Origin: Cylicocyclus nassatus
Taxonomy: Eukaryota > Nematoda > Chromadorea > Rhabditida > Strongylidae
Direction of reading: 5' to 3'
Assembly: GCA_958299035.1 (NCBI GenBank)
Contig: CATQJL010000316.1
Location: forward strand, 24,157,676-24,221,675
DNA length: 64,000 nt
The notes under the pieces were generated by a model, which ran no database searches, was not told the DNA's origin, and worked only from the letters and a program-made list of their open reading frames with translations. The position numbers and the translations under genes are program-made. Each line of letters begins with the position of its first letter. Within the stretch, counting starts at the first letter, position 1. Positions 11,012 to 23,030 of this stretch are shown here, in pieces.

Positions 11012-11616
11012 TTAATGCTTCTTGAGTTTCTTAGCCTTGACTGAATAAGCCGCTGCCGGAGCTTGGCTAGGACTTGGACTAGGGCTAACATAAGCGTAGA
11101 GTGGTTAGGGAAAGTACAGTAGGCATCTCTTCCAGTACACATGGTATTCCAGGTTGTCAAGCTGGTCCGAGTTGTTCCGGCCGCATAGCATCTGGACTCT
11201 CCAGGTGCTCCGTTATCACCAGGTGGACCTTGAGGCTCAGTTAGCACGCTTCTAGGCACACCTACGGTACCGGCGATACCATCCTGTCTTGGATTTCCTG
11301 GTGCTTCCAGGAGAGCCTGCGTCTTCAGGGGGTTTAGCGCTCTAGGCTGCATCGTTCGTCGGTGCTCCAGAAGGTCCTGGCTGCCCACATAATCCGGGAT
11401 TTCCACTCTGGACATCTTGTCCGGGTGAACCTGAGTGGTCCTGGTGGGCAATCAATGCAGGTGGTGTTCTGTGGAAGGCATTCAATAGGAGCGTAAGTAG
11501 CCTGTACCACTGGGACCGTGTTGTCCTGTCTGTTCCAGGGCTGACCGGGTTGCCCTGGAAGGAATTCCTCTCTTTCACTTGGCTTCTCCTCCAATGGCTA
11601 GTTTCTCAACGAATAT
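11012..11616 (-). pseudogene. Nematode cuticle collagen pseudogene, copy 2
   Basis: This is the counterpart of 3005-3948. The start codon equivalent is ATA instead of ATG. After the first dozen residues (..VEKLAIGGE) the N-terminal cuticle domain present in copy 1 is deleted, and the sequence resumes in the Gly-X-Y region. The triple-helix part (GSPGQD.QSGNPGLCGQPG) and the C-terminal KAKKLKKH with TAA stop remain. It shares the frameshift near the C-terminus with copy 1, so inactivation preceded duplication. The TAA stop (11012-11014) lies in the empty TTAA site of the copy 1 MITE. Confidence 0.8.
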
Positions 11617-11619
11617 TGT

Positions 11620-13930
11620 GCTGATGGCTAGGTATATTACAGGGCTTTTACAGCGCATGGGTTAAAATATGAAGAACACGAATAAGACAACTTCAGGCGA
11701 TAGCAAATTAGACTGCAAAAAGTAGGCATAACATGGATTTTTCAAACATTCACAAATTAGTAGGTTGGTGCATAAGTCTATTTGTTTTTGTTGCTTTGTG
11801 TTCGAAGCAGCTGTTTGGAGAGATTTCATCCTCCAATGCGGTTATCTTTATAACCAAAAAACTTTCTTTTTTGCTTCTTAGTCTAACAAAGTTTCAAGCC
11901 TAAGATCTCAGGTGGCCAAAGAACGGTACTACATAAAAAAATACAGCTATTCTTGTAAGAAAAGTGCCGCAATCCGCTCGTCGAGTCAAGCCATTGTATT
12001 GGTGCTGAGTAAGTTCAAAGGCATATGCGCAAATTCACTTCTATGTAATAAAGACAGGTTTGAAAAAACGTCTCAAAACTTTTGAGCTCTTGCTTCGTTT
12101 AGATTTTTAGGGTTTAATACCTATATAATGGATAAAATCTTGCTCAATCCAAGTCTTACTTGTGGAAATTGTTGCTAAAACCTTATTTATGTAAATGAAC
12201 TATAGGCAATCAGTGACTTATTTGACTCTCTAGACAGTTGGAGACTCGAAACTTATAGGTGATAGAGTACAGCAAAAGCTGGAAGGGACCATTTACCAAC
12301 TATGTCTCGCCGTTCGCAGCACTTGTTAAATAATGATGTGAAAATGGGCATATTTCATTGTACAAATGGCCAGAAATAACTTTTTTAATTCCTCAAAAAA
12401 ATTTTGGGCCGGACTGAAATATTTTGGTCATTAAATAGTTTTCAAATAGTCGCTACCTACCACTGGTAGCTATTTATAATTATGTTGCCACTCCTTATAA
12501 AGGAGCATCACCATATTCAAAAAAGGATAAGGTTGAAGAAAATTTTACTTTCCAAAATTTTTGAGCTTGCTTCTGCTTCATTGGCGTATTTATAGGGCTT
12601 ACTATCTATCTGATACCCACAAGCTTGCCAAATCCACAGAGGTATTGGGAAGATATTTTGGAAAAAGTCATAATCTTTTAAACTTGAAGCTTGCATAACA
12701 GCTAAAACTTATGCAGCACCTTTTAGTTACAGACGAATTCGGTTCAGGTCTCCGATATATGCATAGCTTACCTTTTCTCGAGGACGGAACATTTATCCTT
12801 TTTTGTCTTTTCTTGTACCATTTCCTTACCTATGCTACTTGTCAATTTTTGAACAACTTTGTTATTATCTGCGCTAAAGTGCTTTGAATTCGGGATTGCA
12901 AGCTATTGTGCTTGTATAAAATATGGATCGAAACTTGAGATCTAAAAACAGCGTCAGTATCTCGATTTTTTGTTTTTACGACGTTCATTTCCAACGTATG
13001 CATTCGGTTGTTTGCTTCGCGATTGGAAGCAAGTATTCCATTCGAATATCCATATTTTCCTATTTTAGTGCATTCATTCCATCTTGCATCAAAAAGGCAT
13101 GGTACCGAACGAAGTTCTACATGGACCCACATCTAAAGTTTTCTGCCCTCTCTACGTCTTTTCGATCGTGTTGAGAAAAGCGGAAATTGGAGAATTGCAT
13201 ATTCGCTTGTGGAAAGGAAAAATCCTTAGTTCGTTTTATTTAGATGGCAGTTAGTCATAATTTTATAAAGAACGAAAAGTAGTTTTCAAATCTGCAAGCA
13301 GATAAACTCAGCTCATTAGAGAAATTCAATTTTTCTCTATCCAAATGCTTCGAGATGCGGCAGTTAATTGATGAATTTGGTTACTGTTGGTATACGCATT
13401 TCCGGTTATTCAGAACTGTCATTAACCTGCAATTCATATGAAAATGTGGATCAGTACCACAAAAAGTATTCAGTACGCACGAAAACTGAGAATGAGGTGC
13501 GTTTTGAAAAGTTGTATTATTGTTAGCTTCTCAATCCCTTCTCCTTTACATAAAAATTTTAATTTTTCTTCCCTCTCTAGGATTCCTCGACATTCGAATT
13601 TAGAAAAATGTTTCAGCTTTATACTTGAATTCTTAAAACAAGAAAGATGTGTACGTTGTCAACATTACGCAATCAAGCTTGCGCAAGAATGGTAGATTTA
13701 GATTTGGTGTGATGAAGGGGCTCTATATCACTGAAGAGTTTTCTATCACAACATTTTGTTCGTTTATGTAAATGAATGTGGCAAAACCAAGTGCACCTTT
13801 CAAGGTTTAGATGTAACATCCAAAGAACCTATTCAGATCGGCGATATAATATATTTGTTAATCGTTTTATCTAGCATTTAGTACTATTCATTTCTCGCTT
13901 CGATCAAACTTAATTTGTCAAGCTTTCTAT
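11620..13930. other. Unrecognised sequence, duplicate of 3949-5950
   Basis: No gene is supported. Compared with copy 1 it has an extra block of roughly 225 bases near 12360-12615. It includes the open frame pair at 12842-13174 described for copy 1. Confidence 0.5.
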
Positions 13931-14626
13931 AACATTAGGTTTTCCATAAGTCTTTTCATATTCAAACATTCAAATTGATAATTCTCAAAATCTAGGGCAC
14001 CTATAATGCTGCTTTTTAGTGAATAAGGTACAAGGTGTCCCAAAGATAAGTACGCACTTTTTAATTTGACAACTCTGTTCCCACTAAGTGTTTTTTTAGC
14101 TTTGAATCCATTCAGTGGAGAAGGCTTTAACATAGAAGATTTGCATCTGAGCGAATCATCCACCAGTTTTCATCAGTTGTAGGATTACGGTAGGGACTTT
14201 GAAAAGAGTTTTGAGCCATTAGTGGCTACATATTGTCCCAGAATAAACACAAAACAAGCCGAGAACTCTATCTTTGAACTAAACTGAATTACTGATCATT
14301 AAGATGAAATTCGCACTTTACCGTAAGGCTTTTCATTATTTAAAAGTGAACAGCAACGATGTTTTTTTTTTTCAGTGTTCTTTAAAAATATAATTGGACC
14401 ATTTAAAACTGTTAAAAACTCATGAATTGTTATCGGATGAAGTCAGCATGTCTGAAAACACTACACGACATTTCGGAATTCTATGGAACTCTTTGTTAAA
14501 ATCGCCTATTTCACAATGATGCTGTATGCTGGAATTTCCTACTGCAACCCTACGGTAATATAACTCCATCAGTGATTCGCTCCATACTGCCTCCTGATAA
14601 AGCCTCATATACTGAATAGTACTTAA

Positions 14627-14983
14627 AGGCACCGTCCACCCTAGGTTGAGGGTATTGAGCTTTTGGCAGCATATAACAGTAGGGCCTCCTATCAAGCCAA
14701 TGCCCAAGTCGCGGCGCAAAATGTCGCTTCCGAAGCGAGAAAATTGCTTCGGAATAGCGAAGATGCACGTGGACCCCCATCCATGCCCGCCCCTCCGCAT
14801 CCGTGCCCGCCCATTTGTGCGCGCTCATCCAATCACCGTTCTGAAAAGCCGGCCTGTGGGTTCTCCGGAATGGGGATTTTCGGGATTTTCGCGGATTCTC
14901 GACTTCATATTTGGAATCAGGGACATGAGAAGGCTATGAAACAACAAAAACTTGGAAGTCGAGAATTTGGGTGGACGGTGCCT
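14627..14983 (+). mobile_element. TTAA MITE family 2, copy a (357 bp)
   Basis: Inverted termini AGGCACCGTCCACCC / GGGTGGACGGTGCCT are flanked by TTAA (14623-14626 and 14984-14987). The interior is GC-rich and virtually identical to the copies at 17678-18034 and 23911-24267. The reading frames it contains are not counted as genes because several frames on both strands are open in every copy, as expected of GC-rich sequence. The termini resemble those of the 2493-3004 element (AGGCA.CGT.CACCC), so both belong to one TTAA-targeting, piggyBac-like group. Confidence 0.92.
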
Positions 14984-14987
14984 TTAA

Positions 14988-15553
14988 CACGTTGACGACG
15001 AGCCATATTTTGAAGCTCTGTCCCTGTGGACGAACCGTTTCCGGGCATTTTCACAGCAGGCTGCACATGTATATGCATGCATCTATGCGTGAGATACACA
15101 AATGCAAGTGGGCGGGGCAGCTCCGCCCACTTTTGGCAAGCCCCGCCCACTTCTCAAAAATGCTTGAAATTGCTCAAAATCAATGAATTCGCGCAAATTC
15201 CGGCATTTTTGAAAAGTGGGCGGAGCTTGACACTGAGGGGGTGGAGCCTGAATTACGGGGAGCGGGGTCAAAATTAAGATTATTTGAGGTTCCCTATCAT
15301 CTATGAGCTTTTCTATGTGATTTGAGAACGAATAAAGTTTTTTGTAGAGGGCAATGGAGTGGGCGGAGTTTGCCAAAAAAGGGGACGGGGCCAACATGAA
15401 ATACTTTCGAGCCTAACTTAATTATATGAACACAAATTGGGACCATTGTGCACATTAAAACTGATGTTTAGGGTGTCGCTCACCATTGCGCGACATCGTC
15501 CACATGGACAGACTGCCTGTCGCGCACCATTGCGCGACACCGTCGTCAACGTG
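14988..15553. mobile_element. Second TTAA-flanked element (566 bp) with CACGTTGACGACG ends
   Basis: Inverted termini CACGTTGACGACG / CGTCGTCAACGTG lie between TTAA at 14984-14987 and TTAA at 15554-15557. The interior is GC-rich with repeated GTGGGCGG / CCGCCCAC boxes and a repeated CACCATTGCGCGACA motif. No transposase is seen. It shares its left TTAA with the preceding MITE. Confidence 0.8.
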
Positions 15554-15783
15554 TTAAAGCTAAAAAACTTAGTGGGTAAAGAGTTAGCGTGTACTTTCTT
15601 TCAAGTCATCTTGTATGTAACCACATATTTGCGAGGAAAACAAAACTGCTATAGGCAAAATTAAACTAACGCATTATTTCTTCTTGATTCCTAGCCATCA
15701 GAAAATTGCAGCAAATTGTACAAATGTCTGTTGGGGGAGTAATGCGTGAGCGAGAGATAAGATATATCTTCTCAGACAATTCA

Positions 15784-15940
15784 CCGGAATTTCCGCAGGA
15801 CAAGCAGAACTTGCAGCGTTTCCGCAGCACTTTCTTAACCACTGAGAAAGTGCACACTCCAAGATGCGAGGTTTCCGCAGGAAATTGACGTCACAGCGAT
15901 CATAAACCGGAACTTCCGCAGCACTTTCCTTAAAGCGCTG
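15784..15940. repeat. CCGCAG-rich repeat at the copy 2 / left-arm junction
   Basis: Motifs such as CCGGAATTTCCGCAGGACAA closely match 8398-8420. The cluster sits between the broken right end of duplicate 2 and the start of the large inverted repeat. Confidence 0.7.
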
Positions 15941-15976
15941 CGAAAGTGCAGTGAGGCCCGTAAGGTTTATTAAGGT

Positions 15977-18034
15977 TTAGCTGATTATGAATCGCACACC
16001 ACATTCTATCTGCTTTTTTGAAGGAGGTTTTCTCGCAGAATTTTTGCTGCGATATTTAGCAACTCATCACCTACATGTTTAGAAACTCCGCTATTCTATC
16101 GACTAAGCTACCTTTCAACTTTGCCTATACTATGCCTTCAGGACAACGGTACTAATATAAGCTCAGTATTACTCTACGTTCTTCTTTGATTAATTGTTTT
16201 CGCATGAGTGATTTATTGGAACATCTGGTAAAGCTGAAATCTTGTGCTTATGGATCAAGTCTTGAAGTCACCTCTTGTGAAAAACGGCAATGTGTCATTC
16301 AAGTAGAAATGTAAATCGTTTTGCCCGATATCCTTATTGAAAATCATAAAAGTTGCGACTAATCCATATTTGCGAAATTGTTTTGCGCATTGGCATAAAT
16401 TAAATTATTGTGCCACTCCTGCATCACATATCTTTTCTTTGAAAGCTGGTGTTTATACCAGATACCGTCTATGGATATCGTAATTTTGAAGTTGGAGAAG
16501 AACCCCTTACGTCAAATTCAAGTTTTTGAATGAATTATCGAAAATGGAATTATAATTGATTGAAAAGGACGAGGTAAGTAACCTAATCAATCGATATATT
16601 AGGTTGTCCTAAAAGTTCTTGCGCCGGATTATCATAAGTGCCTTTCTTCCCAACGGTTTTTCTCAAAATTATTTTTGTATGAAAGAGGAAACCCTTTTTT
16701 ATAGCGATGCCTTTGCCAAGAATTAGCCTTGGTAAGTTCGAGGTAAGTTAGTTTTTCGTAATTTTTTCAGATTTTCGGGTATGCGTTTTTCACGAAAATG
16801 AAAATTGCTCCCGATTAGCACGATTTTCGCTCAGCTAGAAAGGAAAGTTCACAAAACCCATGTTTATGACTTTTTCGCCTTTTCTGTGACGTTTTCAAGC
16901 GCCACACACTGTAGGGGAAACGCTTACGCTTTTTACATTTTCCGCTTTTACTTAAAAAAAATTCACTGCTATAACAGCTCTGGTCTTAAGACACACTTGA
17001 TTGGAACCAGCACCAACCTAACAAGAATAACACTATACCCTAGGACAATAATCAGCGCAGCACAGAAACTTAACAGCTACAAATAATTTCTGAGGCAAAA
17101 ACATGAAATCTACTGCACTCGAGTCTCAGCTTAAAATTGAAAATTGATTATGTATTTCTGGCCTTTTCCGATATATGCTTGACGTAGAAACTTCCAGATT
17201 GTCACCTACTTCGTTGTTGTGTAGTGGCTATATCAAATCTGTTTATAGACTAGTCAGCAGTGTATTCTCTTCGCTGATGGTGATGAGGAATATCGTTTCT
17301 CTGGTTATCAATGCTACTCACTTCACCGCGACTTGGTGAAACCGCCTCAATACACAAGAAAACTGAGTTTCAAAGGTTCGGGATGGACGCTTGTGTAATG
17401 CTTCACAAGAGCAAAGCAAGTAGTAGATTACGATTTTCGATCGACAAGTGTAGTTAGTTGCAGTGAACGTTTGCACTGAGATGTTCGCCAAGAATAAAAA
17501 CTTAGTTGTTAGATGTTTGTGAAATCGGCAACCTATCTGTGGAGACGTACTGTTGTGATTCTACAAGCAAAATGGGCAAGATCAAAGAATTGAAGGGTTT
17601 ACCTTTCATACACGGCATCCCTCAAGCACACCCACAGTCTCATCAGCATCTTGAAGATTACATACTGTGTACCTTAAAGGCACCGTCCACCCAAATTCTC
17701 GACTTCCAAGTTTTTGTTGTTTCATAGCCTTCTCATGTCCCTGATTCCAAATATGAAGTCGAGAATCCGCGAAAATCCCGAAAATCCCCATTCCGGAGAA
17801 CCCACAGGCCGGCTTTTCAGAACGGTGATTGGATGAGCGCGCACAAATGGGCGGGCACGGATGCGGAGGGGCGGGCATGGATGGGGGTCCACGTGCATCT
17901 TCGCTATTCCGAAGCAATTTTCTCGCTTCGGAAGCGACATTTTGCGCCGCGACTTGGGCATTGGCTTGATAGGAGGCCCTACTGTTATATGCTGCCAAAA
18001 GCTCAACACCCTCAACTTAGGGTGGACGGTGCCT
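15977..18034 (+). repeat. Left arm of a large inverted duplication
   Basis: The arm is the reverse complement of 23911-25970 with almost no differences seen; one is GAAAC versus CAAAC near 16081/25861. It includes a mariner-type terminus (TTAGGTTGTCCTAAAAGTTC near 16599) whose other end is missing. The inner end of the arm is a 357-bp TTAA MITE at 17678-18034, and sequence beyond that MITE no longer matches the right arm. No gene is recognised: open frames at 16805-17086 and 17506-17727 are mirrored exactly in the other arm and have no recognisable domain. Confidence 0.9.
17678..18034 (-). mobile_element. TTAA MITE family 2, copy b, at the inner edge of the left arm
   Basis: It has the same 357-bp length and termini as copy a, flanked by TTAA at 17674-17677 and 18035-18038. 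The few bases next to the spacer-side terminus differ from copies a and c (CCCTAAGTTGAGGGTG against CCCTAGGTTGAGGGTA), while the rest is the same. The arm-side flank matches the right arm; the spacer-side flank does not. Confidence 0.9.
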
Positions 18035-18038
18035 TTAA

Positions 18039-19300
18039 GTCCTGTTTGATAGCCATCTCTGCCGTCAGACTTTGGACATACAAGCTTGCAGATCTGCACC
18101 GGGCGTTGTCACACCATTTTGTCTCCTTTAGGAATTTAAAATTAGCTAAAGCTCCAAGTTCTTCACATGTTTTTAGTCCCAAACGCATGAGAACGCATGC
18201 AAGATCAGACGAGAGGTGATGCTTGCCCTTAGTGTATGAATATTATCAGCTGTATCATCTCTGTCTGTATCAGGCTCTCCAAGATATGTCTACAAAAGGC
18301 TGAAGGTCAATGTAAGCGCAAAAGAACCCGTTTTAAGAACAGCATATCGCTTTGTAAAGTCGAATGCCACATCTCAGGTGCATCATCATATCTTCATAGT
18401 TCAATGTTCTGCCCTTTTGCTTGAAATAATCTAAACTTTGCGTCTGTTTTCATTTCTATAGAACCAGCAATGTAACCGTTACATAAATACTTACTTCCGT
18501 GCACGACGACAAAACAGGAACAGCGAGAAGTTTTCACTGACACCGTTTCCGCGTTCATGGACCATAAAACTTTGTAGACCTTTTTTACAACTTAATCAGC
18601 GCTGAAAACCTCATTTTTTTATCCAATTGTTTCTATTATAGAACCAGTCTCAATCATTTTCTTTTCTTGAAGTCATTGAAGGACCTCTTTTTCTGATTAT
18701 CATCTGCATTTTGGACGAGTATAGTTACCGACTTTTTTCATTTTTCTTCCACAAATAATCACAGGGAAATTAAGATAAAGACGCCTATAAACGCACCATG
18801 ATACAAAGTCTATTGAACTTAGCTCAATTAGTCTCACCTTCTCCCATGTTTGAAAAAAGTTTAGCTTGATCTCTTGTTTGATTAGGAATCGTGAATTACA
18901 CATCGAAGGCATGTTGTATAACGTCCATTTTCAAATTCAAGCGTTTGGCATTAGCAATTTCAAAATTACTCCGAGAAGCTTGCTCGAAAAGCAGAGTTAC
19001 TCGGGTAATGGAAATGATGCTTCAAAAATTGCTTTGTTCGATCCATTCCGTGTATTGTGTTTCCTTTCGTTCCATGGAGAAACCACATGACAGAAGTAAT
19101 CTTTCCCCGACGAAAACATTCTTTCTAATGGATTTTTTATGTGCCAGCGACATTTTAGGTTGTAAGATATTCTAAAAGACGCCAGCAATCATGCAAAAAT
19201 AGCATGAAGGACAACGAGCGTCTGCAGCGAGGAAAAAAGCACTGTACCTATAGCTGTAACCTGACTGTTTCTCCATTTGGACAGTTGCCGAGAAAAAATA
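18039..19300. other. Spacer of the inverted duplication, nothing recognised
   Basis: No gene, RNA gene or element could be supported in this stretch. It has only short reading frames on both strands. Confidence 0.4.
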
Positions 19301-19302
19301 TA

Positions 19303-20037
19303 TGAGGTTGAACCGAAAGTTCTGTCGCACCATTTTCAAAAAATCATAACTTCTTTCGTTCACTACGATTTTGCGCAATTCAAATTTTGTTTGAAAGCGT
19401 AAGGCATGTAGTCTCCAAAAGCTCTCTAGAGAGTTTCCGACATGCTAAGGTGGCAGAGATAAAAATTAAAGAACGAGATCATCCGAAATTCGGAATTTTT
19501 AAGCAAGAATTCCAGAAATTTAGGAACAGTGCGATACAATCCAGAAAAGTCATTAGCCTAAGATTTCTTATATTTTATTACTATGTGAGTCAAGTTTGTG
19601 CTGATCAAGCTCTTCTTTTACAAGTTATGAATTTTTGCAAAAAATGCCAAAAAATCCATTTCTTAAGAATTCTTAGGAAATTGATTTTTCGGCATTATTT
19701 TTCAAAAAATCATAACTTTTGAAAAAAGGGCTCGATCAGCACAAACTTGACTCAGATAGTAATCAAATGTAAGATAAATTAGGACAATGGCTTTTTTGGA
19801 TTTTATCGCACTGTTCCTAAATTTCTGGAATTTTTGCTTAAAAATTCCGAATTTCGGATGACCTCGTTTTTTCATTTTTATCTCTACCATCAGAGCATAT
19901 CGGGAAATTCCTAGGGAGTTTTTGGAAACTATATGCTTTACGCTTTCAGATAAAATTTGAATTGCGCAAAATCGCCGTGACCGAAAGAAGTTATGATTTT
20001 TTGAAAATGGTGCGACAGAACTTTCGGTTCAACCTAA
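19303..20037. mobile_element. Mariner-type foldback element (735 bp)
   Basis: The ends (TGAGGTTGAACCGAAAGTTC on the left, complement of TTAGGTTGAACCGAAAG on the right) are inverted and flanked by TA at 19301-19302 and 20038-20039. The inverted similarity continues inward for most of each half, so the whole element is a long imperfect hairpin. No transposase is present. Confidence 0.85.
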
Positions 20038-20449
20038 TATAAAGCTTCCTGGTATGAATTCGCGCGAAAACATTCTTGTATATTATACTGAACATGGTTC
20101 AAATTGTATTTAGATATTGTAGTTTTGGCAGGATCAGATTTTCAGAAGACGTATTTTTGTTCTGTTTTGAATATATTCCCTAATTGATGAGTACTTTTTG
20201 AAGTTAAACCATTTTCTTGTTGATAAGTATTTTACTACTTTATCACCTAAATTACTGTCACATCCTGCTGTAACAATAAAGTTACTATAATATTTTTTGA
20301 TTGATGTATAGATTGCTAATCACAAAGCTGTAAAGCAATAGTTAGCGTCAGAAATGTAAAAAATAGTAATCTTATACATACAACGTACAGTAGCTTTACT
20401 GTAGCGGGTGATCAATGAGCTTTTAAATTTGGAAGTTTGTACATTTGCA

Positions 20450-20765
20450 GGAAATCAAAGTAAATTAACTTGTGACGGAAGTGTTTCTTCAATATTTTAT
20501 GCTATTTTGTGCTTGTTCTGCAAATTTTAGGAATTTTCAAACGTGCACATTTTTCAAAACAAGCTATGTGATTTCTTGCTATTAGAATAAAATAACTTCT
20601 GAAGGAAGTGTTTTTTCAACAATGTGATTTCTTGCTATTAGAATAAAATAACTTCTGAAGGAAGTGTTTTTTCAACACACTATGCTGTTTTCTGCCCATT
20701 TTGCAAATTCTACGTATTTTCAGAAGTGTGCTTTTTTTTGAAATAAGCTAATTGATTTTTTGCTT
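20450..20765. repeat. Short tandem repeats with a perfect 56-bp duplication
   Basis: Bases 20566-20621 and 20622-20677 are identical 56-base units. The flanks (about 20452-20565 and 20678-20765) are diverged versions of one larger unit that shares GAAGTGTTT.TTCAA, ATGCT.TTTT and TTTTGCAAATT. It is a small minisatellite. Confidence 0.75.
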
Positions 20766-20769
20766 TCCT

Positions 20770-21378
20770 TTGTGAGTCATTTTGACGTCAAAACTATTCT
20801 TGCAACCTTTTTTTAAAGTTAATTTGCTTAAGAATCTAGTCCATAAAATACTAGTCAAAACACAATTCAGAAAATTAGCTGAGCAGCAAAAAATTCTCAA
20901 ACAAAATTGCGCAAATGCGCCGCCAGTTTTTTGGATGTTCCCTTTCTGGTACCAGAGCGATTAACGCAACAGCTGAAGTTTATAAGCTCCACGTATATCG
21001 ATTGTGGAGTACGATTCTCGTTTCTATCGCTGTTGCAGATAGTCCTTTTAGCTAAATTTTAATCTTAAAATATTGAATCGTACCAAAGGTACCCCTTTTT
21101 TGTACCACTTCTTTGACATGCTAATTTTGAAGGAAAGACGATTTTATTCTGAAGCTGCTTGAATTATCTAAAAGCGCTTCCTTTCCAATTCTCTACTGAG
21201 CTCTATTTTCTCAAAGGTCTTCAGTCTACGGATCCGTACCTAAAAAGGACAGCGAATTCTATGTGCAATTCTTTCTCTTTGTTCTCTCTTCATCCACAGA
21301 AAAAAAACGAAATTTTTTAAACATGTTTTTTTACAGAAACTTGTGCATGCTTGTCGAGATATACAATAATTTCCAAAT
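20770..21378. other. Nothing recognised
   Basis: This is an A/T-rich interval between the minisatellite and the next transposon. I see no gene. Confidence 0.4.
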
Positions 21379-21381
21379 ATA

Positions 21382-22934
21382 CAGTGCTGGCCAAAACTAT
21401 AGATCCACTATGAAATACTGCCGTAATTCATCTGCTCCTCAACGAATTGATCTGAGATTTGGTACAGCTGTGTGTTCAACAGGCTTTTATCAGTGACCGA
21501 AGCGGATCCCGCTTTCGTTAGATTATTCAGGAAAAAAAGCAAAAATTTCGAAAAAAGCAGGCTTGAAGGTTGGCCAAAACTATAGATCCACCTATAATTT
21601 CTGTCTGCTAAAGTAATTCTCGGCTTACAAAGTCCTTTGCGCATATACATAGTCGAAAGTCAAAGCAGTGGCTTTAGTCCAGCGGTGTCATACCTTTATA
21701 AGAAATGCTTTTCTGCTTTTTTTCGCTTAAAAGATACTTTTATGCGTATTTTGTTCTTGAGAATGTGTTTTTATAGAGGATTCCGCACTTTTTTGAGTGG
21801 TTTGAAAGTGATAGGGTTCCAACTATCTTACAGATGCTTAGCAGTGTGAGCAGCAGAAAAAAATTCGAATTTTTGTATCCAAAGCGCACCCGACATAGAA
21901 CTAACCGCAGGCCTGCGCTCGAATTTTTGCCTTCAAACTCTTTCTGCAATGTTGTCATGAGCGTGAACTGTAGTAATAACATTGTTAGTATGCATGGGAG
22001 TCCGTATGCAGTGGTTGCAGATTTCCGCAGATCCTAGTATGCAGGCTAATTGAGGACTTCATTCTGCAAAAAGTGATTTGCAACAAGCCTTGAAGTTATT
22101 TGTGGTTCTGACCATGATACTTGTGTAAGTCACAAGGCAACATACAATGCAGGGTGTATTCATTAGTTAGCAGCTAAATAGTGGCAAAATTCAAGGAAGG
22201 TACCACTTAGTAAGTATTTTGAGATTGCCGAACACTTCGCAAGACTTATGCTTTAAAAAAGAATTGAAATGCGAACTCACAAACAATCGTGACTATAGTT
22301 GAGAAATTTCTTTCCATGTGAATAATGATAAGTAATGCTTTTACATTATTTTGAGCTTACAAAAATAGCGTACACCGATTCTGAAGGCAAAAATTCGAGC
22401 GCAGGCCTGCGGTTAGTTCTATGTCGGGTGCGCTTTGGATACAAAAATTCGAATTTTTTTCTGCTACTCACACTGCTAAGCATCTGTAAGATAGTTGGAA
22501 CCCTATCACTTTCAAACCACTCAAAAAAGTGCGGAATCCTCTATAAAAACACATTCTCAAGAACAAAATACGCATAAAAGTATCTTTTAAGCGAAAAAAA
22601 GCAGAAAAGCATTTCTTATAAAGGTATGACCCCGCTGGACTAAAGCCACTGCTTTGACTTCCGACTATGTATATGCACAAAGGACTTTGGAAGCCGAGAA
22701 TTACTTTAGCAGACAGAGATTATATGTGGATCTATAGTTTTGGCCAACCTTCAAGCCTGCTTTTTTCGAAATTTTTGCTTTTTTTCCTGAATAATCTAAC
22801 GAAAGCGGTATCCGCTTCGGTCACTGATAAAAGCCTGTTGAACACACAGCTGTACCAAATCTCAGATCAATTCGTTGAGAAGCAGATGAACTACGGCAGT
22901 TTTTATAGTGGATCTATAGTTTTGGCCAGCACTG
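21382..22934. mobile_element. Tc1-type foldback element (1.55 kb)
   Basis: The termini CAGTGCTGGCCAAAACTATA and complement are flanked by TA at 21380-21381 and 22935-22936. The arms are near-identical inverted repeats of about 550 bp (21382-21943 against 22381-22934), separated by about 440 bp of unrelated sequence. The terminal motif occurs again about 190 bases inside each end. No transposase motif was seen. Confidence 0.85.
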
Positions 22935-22936
22935 TA

Positions 22937-23030
22937 TTAGGTCGTTCCGAAAGTAATGTCGCTTTTTTCAAATGAACGCCACATTTTGTGGAATCAAGAT
23001 TTTCAAGAGCTCTTGGGATCAGTCGATGCA
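22937..23030. mobile_element. Solo mariner-type end abutting the Tc1-type element
   Basis: TTAGGTCGTTCCGAAAGTAA begins directly after the TA that ends the preceding element, so the TA may be shared by both. No matching right end was found. The 3' limit given here is approximate. Confidence 0.5.

Larger units (their letters stand above)
8511..15755. repeat. Tandem segmental duplication, copy 2
   Basis: This is the second copy of the segment at 1-6720, in direct orientation. Relative to copy 1 it lacks the MITE at the collagen stop codon, has a deletion in the collagen N-terminal region, has about 135 extra bases near 14440-14575 inside the mariner-like element, and carries two extra TTAA elements (14627-14983 and 14988-15553). 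An insert of roughly 225 bases near 12360-12615 is also absent from copy 1. The match to copy 1 is lost near 15755, where CCGCAG repeats begin. Confidence 0.88.
13935..15755. mobile_element. Mariner-like element, copy 2, interrupted and 3'-truncated
   Basis: The left end TTAGGTTTTCCATAAGTC matches the copy 1 element. The interior is interrupted at one TTAA by two different elements (14627-14983 and 14988-15553). The mariner sequence resumes at 15558 and is lost near 15755 before the right terminus. The corresponding position in copy 1 (about 6490-6496, CTTGAAGC) is uninterrupted. Confidence 0.7.

Noticed and set aside
14663..14995. Proline- and alanine-rich proteins encoded by the 357-bp MITE (also at 17606-17998 and 23947-24339)
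   Set aside because: Several frames on both strands are open in the GC-rich MITE, and the frames run across its ends into unrelated flanks. There is no codon signature or domain.
16085..16125. Possible tRNA on the minus strand (GGTAGCTTAGTCGATAGAAT)
   Set aside because: It has an A-box-like D arm only; no matching B box, acceptor stem or anticodon arm.
21740..22577. Identical 80-residue proteins on opposite strands
   Set aside because: They are duplicated by the inverted arms of the Tc1-like foldback; no transposase motif.
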